Source: Streptococcus gallinaceus (lineage in GTDB: Bacteria; Bacillota; Bacilli; Lactobacillales; Streptococcaceae). From it: a stretch of DNA of 64,000 bases. Shown here one piece after another: positions 47,802-56,037 of this stretch. A program made the position numbers and the translations under genes. The notes below the pieces were generated by a model that was not told where the DNA came from, ran no database searches, and was given only the letters and a program-made list of their open reading frames with translations. Where the stretch lies: contig NZ_JALJXU010000001.1 in assembly GCF_024170225.1 (NCBI RefSeq), forward strand, positions 124,001-188,000, written 5' to 3'. Every line of letters starts with the position of its first letter. The stretch's first letter is position 1.

Positions 47802-48050
47802 ATGTTTGAGAAAGAAGAACGTTTGAGTTTGGCAGTTTATCTGCACTACAATCGTGATGCCCGCAAGCTAAATCAATATGGCGACTTGACCTATCATTCA
47901 CGTCGATTGCGCTATGCCATTCTCTATGTTGGTCAGGAAAAAGCAGAAGAAATCATGACAAGTTTGAAAAAAGAGAAGTTTGTTAAGCGTGTGGTTCCAT
48001 CTTATTTCAAAGAAATTGACAAGGATTTTGTTGGTTCTTTATATCGTTAA
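47802..48050 (+). CDS. ylbG: YlbG-family protein (DUF2129)
   Basis: An 82-residue cytoplasmic protein with YLHYNRDARKLNQYGDLTYHSRRLRYAILYVG and VKRVVPSYFKEIDKDF, the pattern of the YlbG/DUF2129 family conserved in Bacilli. Function is not established. The ribosome site AAAGGAG precedes ATG 47802. It ends 110 bases before livJ. Confidence 0.9.
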   Translation: MFEKEERLSLAVYLHYNRDARKLNQYGDLTYHSRRLRYAILYVGQEKAEEIMTSLKKEKFVKRVVPSYFKEIDKDFVGSLYR

Positions 48051-48089
48051 AAAAGGAAAATGGTTTCAAAAATTATTTTTCTTTTTTTG

Positions 48090-48118
48090 TTGACAATTTT
48101 CAGATAATTCAGTATATT
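48090..48118 (+). promoter_or_regulatory. livJ promoter with CodY box
   Basis: TTGACA at 48090-48095 and TATATT at 48113-48118 with a 17-bp spacer. AATTTTCAGATAATT at 48095-48109 matches the CodY consensus AATTTTCWGAAAATT at 14 of 15 positions and fills the spacer. Confidence 0.8.
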
Positions 48119-48160
48119 AGTTACATCGTTAAATTTTAAGGAAAGTTTAGGAAACTATTT

Positions 48161-49333
48161 ATGAAAAAAAGTAAATTTACCATCGCTCTTGTGAGCCTTG
48201 CTTCAGCTGCTATGCTTGCAGCATGTTCAAGTGTTTCTAGCACAGGTGGATCTGGTTCAGCTGGGACAAAAGTTGGAGACACAGTAAAAGTTGGTCTTAA
48301 CTTGGAATTGTCAGGTGCTGTTTCTTCTTATGGACAAACAGAAGAAAAAGGTGCTAAATTGGCCGCTAAAGAAATCAATGCTAAAGGTGGCGTTGATGGA
48401 AAAGATATCGAAATCATTTCAAAAGACAACAAATCTGAAACTGCAGAAGCTGCTACAGTTGCGACAAGCTTGGCAAGTGAAGGCGTAAACGTCATCGTTG
48501 GTCCTGCGACCTCTGGTGCTTCAGGTGCGTCAACCTCAAGCGTGACCAAGGCAGCTGTTCCAATGATTTCACCTTCGGGTACACAAACTGACTTGGTAGT
48601 AGACAGCAAAGGGAATACGCAAGAATACTTCTTCCGTACAACATTTACAGATGGATACCAAGGTCAAATCATGTCTAAGTATGCAACTGAAAAACTCAGC
48701 GCTAAAAAAGTTGTCCTTTACTACGATAACTCATCTGATTACGGTAAAGGTGTAGCGAAAGCATTTAAGAAAGCATTCAAAGGCGAAATCGTCTCAGAAG
48801 TGACATTTGCTTCAGGAGATAAAGATTTCCAAGCTGCTTTGACAAAAATCAAAGACAAAGATTTTGACGCAATCATCATGCCAGGTTACTACAATGAAAC
48901 TGGTACGATTACAAAACAAGCACGTGAACTTGGTTTGAACCAACCAATTCTTGGTTCAGATGGATTTGACTCACCACAATATGCTGAATTAGCAACAGCG
49001 GCAGCAGCCAAAGATGTCTACTACCTCTCAGCATTCGTTACATCAGCTAGCGAAAAAGCAAAAGCATTCTACGATGCATACAAGGCTGAATATGGTGAAG
49101 AGCCATCAATGTTCTCTGCACTTGCATACGACTCAGTTTACATGGCAGCAGAAGCAGCTAAAGGTGCCAAAACATCTGTTGATATCAAAGATAACTTAGC
49201 TAAATTATCTAAATTTGAAGGTGTGACAGGTACAATGTCTATCGACAAAGAGCACAATGTTGTGAAATCAGTTTATGTCGTTGGTTTGAAAGATGGCAAA
49301 CAATCTACAGTTGATACAGTTTCTGTAGACTAA
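48161..49333 (+). CDS. livJ: Branched-chain amino-acid binding lipoprotein
   Basis: A 390-residue class I solute-binding lipoprotein, lipobox LAAC ending at C22, then a Ser/Gly linker. The mature part shows VGLNLELSGAVSSYGQTEEKGAKLA, VNVIVGPATSGASGA and VLYYDNSSDYGKGVAKAF, typical of Leu/Ile/Val-binding proteins. First gene of livJHMGF. A hairpin and a second promoter follow it, which would let the binding protein be made in excess. Confidence 0.94.
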   Translation: MKKSKFTIALVSLASAAMLAACSSVSSTGGSGSAGTKVGDTVKVGLNLELSGAVSSYGQTEEKGAKLAAKEINAKGGVDGKDIEIISKDNKSETAEAATVATSLASEGVNVIVGPATSGASGASTSSVTKAAVPMISPSGTQTDLVVDSKGNTQEYFFRTTFTDGYQGQIMSKYATEKLSAKKVVLYYDNSSDYGKGVAKAFKKAFKGEIVSEVTFASGDKDFQAALTKIKDKDFDAIIMPGYYNETGTITKQARELGLNQPILGSDGFDSPQYAELATAAAAKDVYYLSAFVTSASEKAKAFYDAYKAEYGEEPSMFSALAYDSVYMAAEAAKGAKTSVDIKDNLAKLSKFEGVTGTMSIDKEHNVVKSVYVVGLKDGKQSTVDTVSVD

Positions 49334-49344
49334 TTAGAAAAATA

Positions 49345-49378
49345 GAAGGCTAGGATTGCGGTTCCGGCCTTTCTTTAC
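49345..49378 (+). terminator. Hairpin after livJ
   Basis: GAAGGC at 49345-49350 pairs with GCCTTTC from 49367, with inner GGA/TTCC pairing, then TTTCTTT. Probably a partial terminator. Confidence 0.6.
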
Positions 49379-49414
49379 AGTTGAAAATTTTTACGAATTG
49401 TCAGACAATAGCAC

Positions 49415-49444
49415 TTGAAAATTGTCAGAAAATTATCGTATAAT
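49415..49444 (+). promoter_or_regulatory. livH promoter with CodY box
   Basis: TTGAAA at 49415-49420 and TATAAT at 49439-49444, spacer 18. AATTGTCAGAAAATT at 49420-49434 matches the CodY consensus at 14 of 15 positions; a weaker AATTGTCAGACAATA lies at 49396-49410. Confidence 0.75.
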
Positions 49445-49483
49445 AGACCGTATTTGAAAATATTTAGAAAGATTGGTGAACTT

Positions 49484-50371
49484 ATGCTTCAACAACTTGT
49501 CAATGGTTTGATTCTGGGTTCTGTCTATGCTTTGTTGGCCCTTGGCTATACCATGGTGTACGGAATCATCAAACTCATTAACTTTGCCCATGGTGATATC
49601 TATATGATTGGTGCCTTTTTGGGTTATTATCTGATTAACAATCTGACGGTTATCGATAATATGGCCGTCCGCTTCTTTGTGGCTCTGCCGATTGCTATGG
49701 CAATTACAGCACTCCTAGGTGTGGTCATTGAATTCTTAGCCTATCGTCCATTGCGCAATTCGACTCGGATTGCTGCCTTGATTACCGCCATAGGGGTTTC
49801 CTTCTTCTTAGAGTATACGATGGTCTATTTCTTCTCAGCCAATGTGCGCCCATTCCCACAGGCTATTGAAACGACTAAGTTTACTTTAGGTCCAATCAGT
49901 GTGACCAATATTCAACTCTTGATTCTTGGGATTTCCCTCGTACTTATGGTTGCGTTGCAATTCATCGTCACCAAAACCAAAATGGGGAAAGCTATGCGAG
50001 CTGTTTCTGTGGATAGCGATGCCGCTCAACTCATGGGAATCAATGTAGACCGTACAATCAGCTTTACTTTCGCACTTGGTTCAGCCTTGGCGGGTGCTGG
50101 CGGTGTTCTTATTGGCCTGTACTATAACTCTATTGAGCCATTGATGGGGATGACACCAGGTATCAAAGCCTTTGTTGCCGCTGTTCTTGGTGGTATCGGA
50201 ATTATTCCTGGTGCCGCTCTGGGTGGATTTGTTATCGGTATTTTGGAAACAATGGCGACAGCTGTTGGCTTGTCAGACTTCCGTGATGCAGTTGTCTATA
50301 TCGTCCTCATTTTTATCCTTTTGGTCCGTCCAAGTGGTATCCTCGGTAAAAATGTGAAAGAGAAGGTGTAA
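49484..50371 (+). CDS. livH: Branched-chain amino-acid ABC transporter permease
   Basis: A 295-residue LivH permease with about eight membrane segments. It starts MLQQLVNGLILGSVYALLALGYTMVYGIIKLINFAHGD in the usual way (given in one run of the family block) and has the coupling stretch MRAVSVDSDAAQLMGINVD. ATG 49484 is used; the frame to 49415 crosses the promoter and CodY site. Confidence 0.94.
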   Translation: MLQQLVNGLILGSVYALLALGYTMVYGIIKLINFAHGDIYMIGAFLGYYLINNLTVIDNMAVRFFVALPIAMAITALLGVVIEFLAYRPLRNSTRIAALITAIGVSFFLEYTMVYFFSANVRPFPQAIETTKFTLGPISVTNIQLLILGISLVLMVALQFIVTKTKMGKAMRAVSVDSDAAQLMGINVDRTISFTFALGSALAGAGGVLIGLYYNSIEPLMGMTPGIKAFVAAVLGGIGIIPGAALGGFVIGILETMATAVGLSDFRDAVVYIVLIFILLVRPSGILGKNVKEKV

Positions 50372-50373
50372 CC

Positions 50374-51321
50374 ATGAAACAAAATTTGAAACTCAATCTT
50401 ATCTGGTTAGCCATTCTTGTTGCAGGCTTTCTTTTGATTGATGTCTTAGTAGCAGCTGGCGTCTTTAACTTTTACTACATTCAAATTGTGCAGCAAATTG
50501 GGGTCAATATCATTTTGGCTGTAGGACTAAACCTAGTTGTTGGTTTTTCTGGGCAGTTCTCTTTGGGGCACGCTGGTTTTATGGCCATCGGTGCTTATGC
50601 TGTGGCCATTATCGGCTCCCAAATGCCAACTTATGGTGGATTCATCTTGGCCATTGTGATTGGGATGTTGTTAGCAGGTGCAGTGGCATTGCTCGTAGGG
50701 ATTCCAACTCTTCGTCTAAAAGGGGATTACCTTGCCATTGCGACACTTGGTGTGGCTGAAATTATACGTATCCTTATTATCAACGGTGGTGATTTGACAA
50801 ACGGCGCTGCTGGAATTATGAACATTCCTCTCTTTACCAATTGGCAAATTGTTTATGCTTTTGTAGTGATTACAACGATTTTAACCTTGAATTTCTTGCG
50901 TAGTCCGATGGGACGTGCGGTCATTTCTGTCCGTGAAGATGAGATTGCTGCTGAGTCAGTTGGTGTTAATCCAACTAAAATGAAAGTTGTGGCCTTTGTT
51001 ATTGGTGCTATGACAGCAGCCATTGCCGGAGGTTTGCAAGCGGGTTATGTTGGGACAGTTGTGCCAAAAGACTTTGCCTTCATGACATCTGTTAATATCT
51101 TGATTATCATCGTTTTGGGTGGCTTGGGTTCAATTACAGGAACTTTCTTAGCAGCTATTGTACTTGGTGTCTTGAACGTTTTCCTCAAAAATTACTCTGA
51201 TATCAGTATGATTATCTATTCGCTGGCTTTGATTCTCATCATGATTTTCCGTCCAGGCGGACTCTTGGGCACAAAAGAACTTGCCCTGTCAGCATTCTTT
51301 AAAAAGAAGGAGGACAAGTAA
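50374..51321 (+). CDS. livM: Branched-chain amino-acid ABC transporter permease
   Basis: A 315-residue LivM permease, partner of LivH. Landmarks are GLNLVVGFSGQFSLGHAGFMAIGAY and the coupling loop VISVREDEIAAESVGVNPTKMKV. It begins two bases after the livH stop, and the livG ATG directly follows its own stop, so translation is coupled through the operon. Confidence 0.95.
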   Translation: MKQNLKLNLIWLAILVAGFLLIDVLVAAGVFNFYYIQIVQQIGVNIILAVGLNLVVGFSGQFSLGHAGFMAIGAYAVAIIGSQMPTYGGFILAIVIGMLLAGAVALLVGIPTLRLKGDYLAIATLGVAEIIRILIINGGDLTNGAAGIMNIPLFTNWQIVYAFVVITTILTLNFLRSPMGRAVISVREDEIAAESVGVNPTKMKVVAFVIGAMTAAIAGGLQAGYVGTVVPKDFAFMTSVNILIIIVLGGLGSITGTFLAAIVLGVLNVFLKNYSDISMIIYSLALILIMIFRPGGLLGTKELALSAFFKKKEDK

Positions 51322-52086
51322 ATGGCACTTCTTGAAGTAAAAAAATTAACCAAACATTTCGGTGGATTGACGGCTGTTGGCGATGTGACCATAGAATTGG
51401 AAGAAGGAGAATTGGTCGGTCTTATCGGACCAAATGGTGCTGGTAAAACAACACTTTTCAACCTTCTGACAGGTGTCTACGAGCCGAGTGAAGGAAGCGT
51501 TACGCTGGATGATACCTTGCTAAATGGCAAGGCGCCTTCTAAAATTGCGTCACTTGGTTTATCACGTACTTTCCAAAATATCCGCTTGTTCAAGGACATG
51601 ACAGTGCTGGAAAATGTTTTGATTGCCTTTGGGAATCACCATAAACCACATGTATTTGCAAGTTTCTTCCGCTTACCAGTCTTCTATAAAAATGAAGCTG
51701 ACTTAAAAGAAAAAGCCTTGGAATTGTTGAAAATTTTCAACTTGGACAAGGATACAGATACACTTGCTAAAAATCTTCCATACGGACAGCAACGTCGGTT
51801 GGAAATCGTTCGCGCACTGGCAACAGAGCCAAAAATTCTTTTCCTTGATGAGCCTGCTGCAGGTATGAACCCACAAGAAACGGCTGAATTAACGCAGTTG
51901 ATTCGTCAAATCAAGGATGATTTCAAGATTACCATTATGCTGATTGAGCATGATATGAGTCTGGTTATGGAAGTTACCGAACGCATCTACGTATTGGAAT
52001 ATGGTCGCTTGATTGCACACGGAACACCGGATGAAATCAAACAAAATAAACGTGTTATCGAAGCCTATCTAGGAGGTGAAGCCTAA
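51322..52086 (+). CDS. livG: Branched-chain amino-acid ABC transporter ATPase
   Basis: A 254-residue ATPase. Walker A is GPNGAGKTT; the signature region reads NLPYGQQRRLEIVRALATEP, the YGQ-type form normal in LivG; Walker B is ILFLDEPAAGMN; switch H is LIEHDMSLVM. The GGAGG site is inside the end of livM. Confidence 0.95.
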   Translation: MALLEVKKLTKHFGGLTAVGDVTIELEEGELVGLIGPNGAGKTTLFNLLTGVYEPSEGSVTLDDTLLNGKAPSKIASLGLSRTFQNIRLFKDMTVLENVLIAFGNHHKPHVFASFFRLPVFYKNEADLKEKALELLKIFNLDKDTDTLAKNLPYGQQRRLEIVRALATEPKILFLDEPAAGMNPQETAELTQLIRQIKDDFKITIMLIEHDMSLVMEVTERIYVLEYGRLIAHGTPDEIKQNKRVIEAYLGGEA

Positions 52087-52796
52087 TGTCTATGTTAAAA
52101 GTTGACAATCTATCTGTACATTACGGCGTCATCGAAGCCGTAAAAAATGTTTCTTTTGAGGTAAATGAAGGCGAAGTTGTTACCTTGATTGGTGCCAATG
52201 GTGCTGGGAAAACCTCTATCTTGCGGACTATTTCAGGATTGGTTCGTCCATCATCAGGAACTATTTCTTATCTGGGTAATGAGATTCAAAAAGTTCCAGC
52301 TCGTAAAATCGTAGCTGCAGGGCTCGCTCAGGTACCAGAAGGACGCCATGTTTTCCCAGGATTGACAGTTATAGAAAATCTGGAAATGGGTGCTTTCTTG
52401 AAAAACAATCGCGAAGAAAATCAAAAGAACTTGAAAAAAGTTTTTGACCGTTTCCCACGCTTGGAAGAGCGTAAGGGACAAGATGCAGCGACACTTTCAG
52501 GTGGTGAACAGCAGATGCTTGCTATGGGTCGTGCGCTCATGAGCCAGCCAAAACTCTTGCTCTTGGATGAACCATCTATGGGCTTGGCACCAATCTTTAT
52601 CCAAGAAATTTTTGATATTATCCAAGATATCCAAAAACAAGGAACAACCGTTCTCTTGATCGAGCAAAATGCCAATAAGGCACTCGCTATCGCAGATCGC
52701 GGGTACGTATTGGAAACTGGTAAGGTCGTCTTGACAGGTAGTGGCCAAGAACTTCTTGCCTCTGATGAAGTCCGTAAGGCTTATCTTGGTGGATAA
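52086..52796 (+). CDS. livF: Branched-chain amino-acid ABC transporter ATPase
   Basis: A 236-residue ATPase with Walker A GANGAGKTS, signature LSGGEQQMLAMGRALMSQ and Walker B LLLLDEPSMGLAP. Its ATG overlaps the livG stop as TAATG. A hairpin at 52804-52830 ends the operon. Confidence 0.95.
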   Translation: MSMLKVDNLSVHYGVIEAVKNVSFEVNEGEVVTLIGANGAGKTSILRTISGLVRPSSGTISYLGNEIQKVPARKIVAAGLAQVPEGRHVFPGLTVIENLEMGAFLKNNREENQKNLKKVFDRFPRLEERKGQDAATLSGGEQQMLAMGRALMSQPKLLLLDEPSMGLAPIFIQEIFDIIQDIQKQGTTVLLIEQNANKALAIADRGYVLETGKVVLTGSGQELLASDEVRKAYLGG

Positions 52797-52803
52797 AAGT
52801 CGT

Positions 52804-52831
52804 AAAAGTCATTCCTTTTGGATGGCTTTTA
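52804..52831 (+). terminator. Terminator after livF
   Basis: AAAAGTCAT-T-CC at 52804-52815 pairs with GGATGGCTTTT at 52820-52830, loop TTTT. One bulge and one G-T pair. Confidence 0.6.
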
Positions 52832-52887
52832 GCTTACAATTTACCTGCTAATCAGTGCAAAGGTAGTGGTTAGTAATTTCTAAAATA

Positions 52888-52896
52888 TGCTATAAT
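52888..52896 (+). promoter_or_regulatory. Extended -10 before the CBS-ACT gene
   Basis: TGCTATAAT, exact TGn-TATAAT, 28 bases before ATG 52924. Confidence 0.6.
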
Positions 52897-52923
52897 AGAC
52901 TTAGAAAAAATGGAGGAAATTCT

Positions 52924-53580
52924 ATGGCTGTCAAAGAATTTATGACACGAAAAGTGGTGTATATTTCACCAGATACGACAATTGCCCATGCAGCAGATCT
53001 CATGCGTGATCAAAATATTCACCGTCTGCCCGTGATTGAAAATGATAAATTGGTCGGCCTTGTAACGGAAGGAACTATTGCTGAAGCGAGTCCATCTAAG
53101 GCTACTAGCCTATCCATCTATGAGATGAATTACCTTCTCAATAAGACCAAGGTCAAAGATGTCATGATTAAAGATGTGATTACCGTATCGCAATTTGCGA
53201 GTCTGGAAGATGCAGTCTATCTCATGTACCAAAATAAGGTGGGTATTTTACCCGTTGTGGATGATGGTCAGCTGTATGGAATTATCACAGACCGAGATGC
53301 ATTTGCAGCCTTTCTTCATGTATCTGGCTATGGAGAAGAGGGAGTACGCCTCCGCATGCTAGTAGATGATAAGGCAGGTGTTTTGGGAAATATTCTTCAA
53401 GTCATTGCCAAGGAAGGCTATAACATTAAGCGGACGGTACAAATTGAAGACCGTTCTGAACGTGCTGTAGTCGAAATCCAAATTGGTGGTAAGGTTGATG
53501 AAGACAGCCTGACAACCTGTTTGACGCAAGCAGGCTTTGTTGTGGATAGTATCCAACACACCGTTGCCAAGAAAATATAA
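52924..53580 (+). CDS. AcuB-like CBS-pair and ACT domain protein
   Basis: A 218-residue cytoplasmic protein. Two CBS domains (about 1-60 and 75-130) contain SPDTTIAHAADLMRDQNIHRLPVIEND and VVDDGQLYGIITDRDAF, the adenosine-nucleotide binding type. A C-terminal ACT-like domain starts near GVRLRMLVDDKAGVLGNILQVIA. B. subtilis AcuB and several streptococcal proteins share this order. Placement after liv genes hints at amino-acid or energy sensing, but the role is unknown. Confidence 0.82.
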   Translation: MAVKEFMTRKVVYISPDTTIAHAADLMRDQNIHRLPVIENDKLVGLVTEGTIAEASPSKATSLSIYEMNYLLNKTKVKDVMIKDVITVSQFASLEDAVYLMYQNKVGILPVVDDGQLYGIITDRDAFAAFLHVSGYGEEGVRLRMLVDDKAGVLGNILQVIAKEGYNIKRTVQIEDRSERAVVEIQIGGKVDEDSLTTCLTQAGFVVDSIQHTVAKKI

Positions 53581-53581
53581 G

Positions 53582-53616
53582 AAAAAGGCCTGTCCAATTG
53601 AGGACAGGCCTTTTTT
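53582..53616. terminator. Bidirectional terminator
   Basis: Fourteen-base arms, AAAAAGGCCTGTCC 53582-53595 and GGACAGGCCTTTTT 53602-53615, loop AATTGA. It serves both converging genes. Confidence 0.93.
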
Positions 53617-53618
53617 AG

Positions 53619-54430
53619 TTACTCAGAAGTATTTGACTCGTAGGCTTCCTGTACATAGGTAGCGTATTTGCCAGATGTGACCAATTCTTTGACAACTTTA
53701 TTGATTTTCTTTTTCAAGATGTCATTATTTTTTGAAAATGCAACGGCATATGAGTCGGTATCTGATGAGTCTAGTTCGATTTTTGCTAAGGTTAATCCAG
53801 GGTTATTTTTGATATAACCTTCTGCGATTGGCTTTTCTAAGATGACCGCATCAACTGTTCCGGCTTGTAATTCGGTGATCATATTTCCATTTGATGTGAG
53901 TGAAATCAAGGTTGCATCTGGAATTTGGTCTTTGATGACGGATTCTTGTACAGAACCTTTTTGAGCAGCAATGGTTTTACCGGCTAGGCTCTTGATGGAA
54001 GAGAAGGTATTTAGCTGTTCATTTTTGATGATGAGAACATTATTGGCTTTGTAGTAAGGGTCTGAGAAGTCGAATGTTTTCTTTCTCTCTTTTGTGACGG
54101 AAATACCTGAAATCGCAATGTCTGCCTTGCCAGTTTGAAGGCTTGAGAGGACGTTGTCAAAACTCATTGGAGAGAGTTCCAGCTTGACTCCGAGTTCATC
54201 TGCGATTGCCTGGGCCAATTTTACATCTGAGCCGACGATGGTGTCTTTGCCGTTGACAAGAGTCTTGTATTCAAACGGTGCGAATTCAGGATTCATAGCG
54301 ACGACTAATTTATCATTTTTTTGTATATTATTAACAGTTGCATCCTGCCCTGACGAAGTAGAGCAAGCACTTAATAATATAGAAAGAGCGATTATTGATA
54401 ATCCTAAAGCTGTTTTTTTTTGAATGACAT
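53619..54430 (-). CDS. Polar amino-acid binding lipoprotein, start out of frame by a 9-A tract
   Basis: A family 3 solute-binding protein: signal peptide TALGLSIIALSILLSACSTSS with lipobox LSAC, then KLVVAMNPEFAPFEYKT, PMSFDNVLSSLQTGKADIAISGISVT and the typical AVAFSKNNDILKKKINKV end. The expected start is ATG 54430 behind AAAAGGAGA (54446-54438). From there the frame reads MSFKKKQL and stops, because nine A residues (T run 54413-54421) shift it; seven or ten would restore the lipoprotein. The in-frame upstream ATG at 54470 overlaps the -10, so it cannot be in the transcript. The gene may be phase-variable, slippage-dependent or a sequencing artefact. No permease or ATPase is next to it. Confidence 0.8.
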
Positions 54431-54468
54431 ATTCAAATCTCCTTTTAAAAACACTTGTATTATTATAC

Positions 54469-54497
54469 ATTTTATGCTGTATTTAAACATAAGTCAA
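54469..54497 (-). promoter_or_regulatory. Promoter of the amino-acid lipoprotein gene
   Basis: On the minus strand TTGACT (54497-54492), 17 bp, TAAAAT (54474-54469). It places the transcript start downstream of the ATG at 54470. Confidence 0.7.
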
Positions 54498-54526
54498 GTG
54501 TTAAATGAAAAAATATACAAAAACTC

Positions 54527-54555
54527 TTGACAAATAAATAAAAATTCACTAAAAT
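54527..54555 (+). promoter_or_regulatory. argG promoter
   Basis: TTGACA at 54527-54532 and TAAAAT at 54550-54555 with a 17-bp spacer. The spacer (AATAAATAAAAATTCAC) resembles an ARG box, so ArgR control is plausible. Confidence 0.7.
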
Positions 54556-54610
54556 ACAATTTATACATTACGAAAACGTAGTGAAAGAAGAAAGAAAACG
54601 GGTGGTAACG

Positions 54611-55801
54611 ATGACAAAGGAAAAATTGATTTTGGCTTATTCTGGCGGTTTAGACACTTCTGTAGCGATTGTCTGGCTGAAAAAAGATTATGATGTGATT
54701 GCAGTCTGTATGGATGTCGGCGAAGGGAAAGAATTGGGTTTTATTCATGATAAGGCGTTGGCAGTTGGTGCAATTGAATCCTATGTTTTAGATGTGAAGG
54801 ATGAGTTTGCAGAAGAATTTGTCCTACCTGCCTTACAGGCCCATACTATGTATGAACAAAAATACCCATTGGTTTCGGCGCTTAGTCGGCCCATTATTTC
54901 TAAAAAATTAGTAGAAATTGCTCATAAAACAGGCGCTACAGCGATTGCACACGGTTGTACTGGTAAGGGAAATGACCAGGTACGGTTTGAAGTTGCCATC
55001 GCTGCACTGGATCCGAGCTTGAAAGTTGTAGCTCCCGTTCGCGAATGGAAGTGGCATAGAGAAGAAGAAATTAAATTTGCCAAGGAAAACGGTGTTCCCG
55101 TTCCAGCGGATTTAGACAATCCTTACTCTGTCGACCAAAATCTATGGGGGCGGGCTAATGAATGTGGCGTTCTTGAAAATCCTTGGAATGAAGCCCCAGA
55201 AGAAGCTTTTGGGATTACAAACGCTCCTGAAGCCGCACCAAATGAAGCGGAATATGTTGAAATCACATTTGCAGCTGGGAAGCCAGTAGCCATTAACGGA
55301 AAAGAACTGAAATTAGCTGACCTCATCCAAGAACTCAACATCATTGCAGGAAAACATGGTGTTGGCCGTATCGACCACGTTGAAAACAGACTTGTCGGTA
55401 TCAAATCACGTGAAATCTACGAATGCCCAGGTGCCACCGTTCTTTTAGCAGCTCACAAAGAAATTGAAGACTTGACGTTGGTACGTGAAGTTTCACACTT
55501 CAAACCAATCCTTGAAAATGAACTGTCCAACTTGATTTACAACGCTTTGTGGTTCAGTCCAGCAACAGAAGCCATCATTGCCTACATCAAGGAAACTCAA
55601 AAAGTCGTTAATGGTACTGCAAAAGTGAAACTTTACAAGGGTTCAGCGAAGGTTGTCGCACGTAAGTCACCCAACTCACTCTACGATGAAAACTTAGCAA
55701 CCTACACAGCAGCAGATAGCTTTGACCAAGACGCAGCTGTAGGTTTCATCAAACTATGGGGACTACCAACCCAAGTAAATTCACAAGTCAATAGCAAATA
55801 A
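54611..55801 (+). CDS. argG: Argininosuccinate synthase
   Basis: The enzyme joins citrulline and aspartate using ATP. The 396-residue protein from ATG 54611 starts [20 protein letters not shown] with the PP-loop, and has [14 protein letters not shown] and SVDQNLWGR. The frame extends to 54581, but the family start is 54611. A GGTGG-rich stretch is the only ribosome site seen. argH follows after a structured 236-base gap. Confidence 0.96.
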   Translation: MTKEKLILAYSGGLDTSVAIVWLKKDYDVIAVCMDVGEGKELGFIHDKALAVGAIESYVLDVKDEFAEEFVLPALQAHTMYEQKYPLVSALSRPIISKKLVEIAHKTGATAIAHGCTGKGNDQVRFEVAIAALDPSLKVVAPVREWKWHREEEIKFAKENGVPVPADLDNPYSVDQNLWGRANECGVLENPWNEAPEEAFGITNAPEAAPNEAEYVEITFAAGKPVAINGKELKLADLIQELNIIAGKHGVGRIDHVENRLVGIKSREIYECPGATVLLAAHKEIEDLTLVREVSHFKPILENELSNLIYNALWFSPATEAIIAYIKETQKVVNGTAKVKLYKGSAKVVARKSPNSLYDENLATYTAADSFDQDAAVGFIKLWGLPTQVNSQVNSK

Positions 55802-56037
55802 GAGAAAAGCGAGCCACCATTTAAGAAAAGGGAAATAATAAGATAACATTAGTAATAAAACCTTCAGATAAAAGGAGCCGGCGAGCTCCATCTGAGACTT
55901 TTTATATTATTTGCATTCGATAAGGCGTTCAGAGAGATGCCTCGAAAAGCCTATGGGCTTTCTGTCCTGAGAGACACTAAAAGCTGAGACAAGAGTCCCA
56001 GCTTTTATAGTTTTAAAGTAAATAGAGAGATAAGATT
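55802..56037 (+). other. Structured argG-argH spacer
   Basis: No gene is seen. Hairpin 1: TCAGAT 55864-55869 and GGAGC 55874-55878 with GCTCC 55885-55889 and ATCTGA 55890-55895, then CTTTTTAT. Hairpin 2: AAAGCC/GGCTTT around 55946-55961. Hairpin 3: AAAAGCTG 55979-55986 with CAGCTTTT 55999-56006 and an inner GAC/GTC. The first and last look like terminators. No T-box sequence is found. Confidence 0.65.

Noticed and set aside
54470..54470. Start of the amino-acid lipoprotein at the upstream in-frame ATG
   Set aside because: The ATG overlaps the -10 hexamer of the promoter, so it would not be in the transcript, and it lacks a ribosome site.
55802..56037. T-box or arginine riboswitch in the argG-argH gap
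   Set aside because: No T-box sequence or other motif I know; kept only as an unexplained structured spacer.
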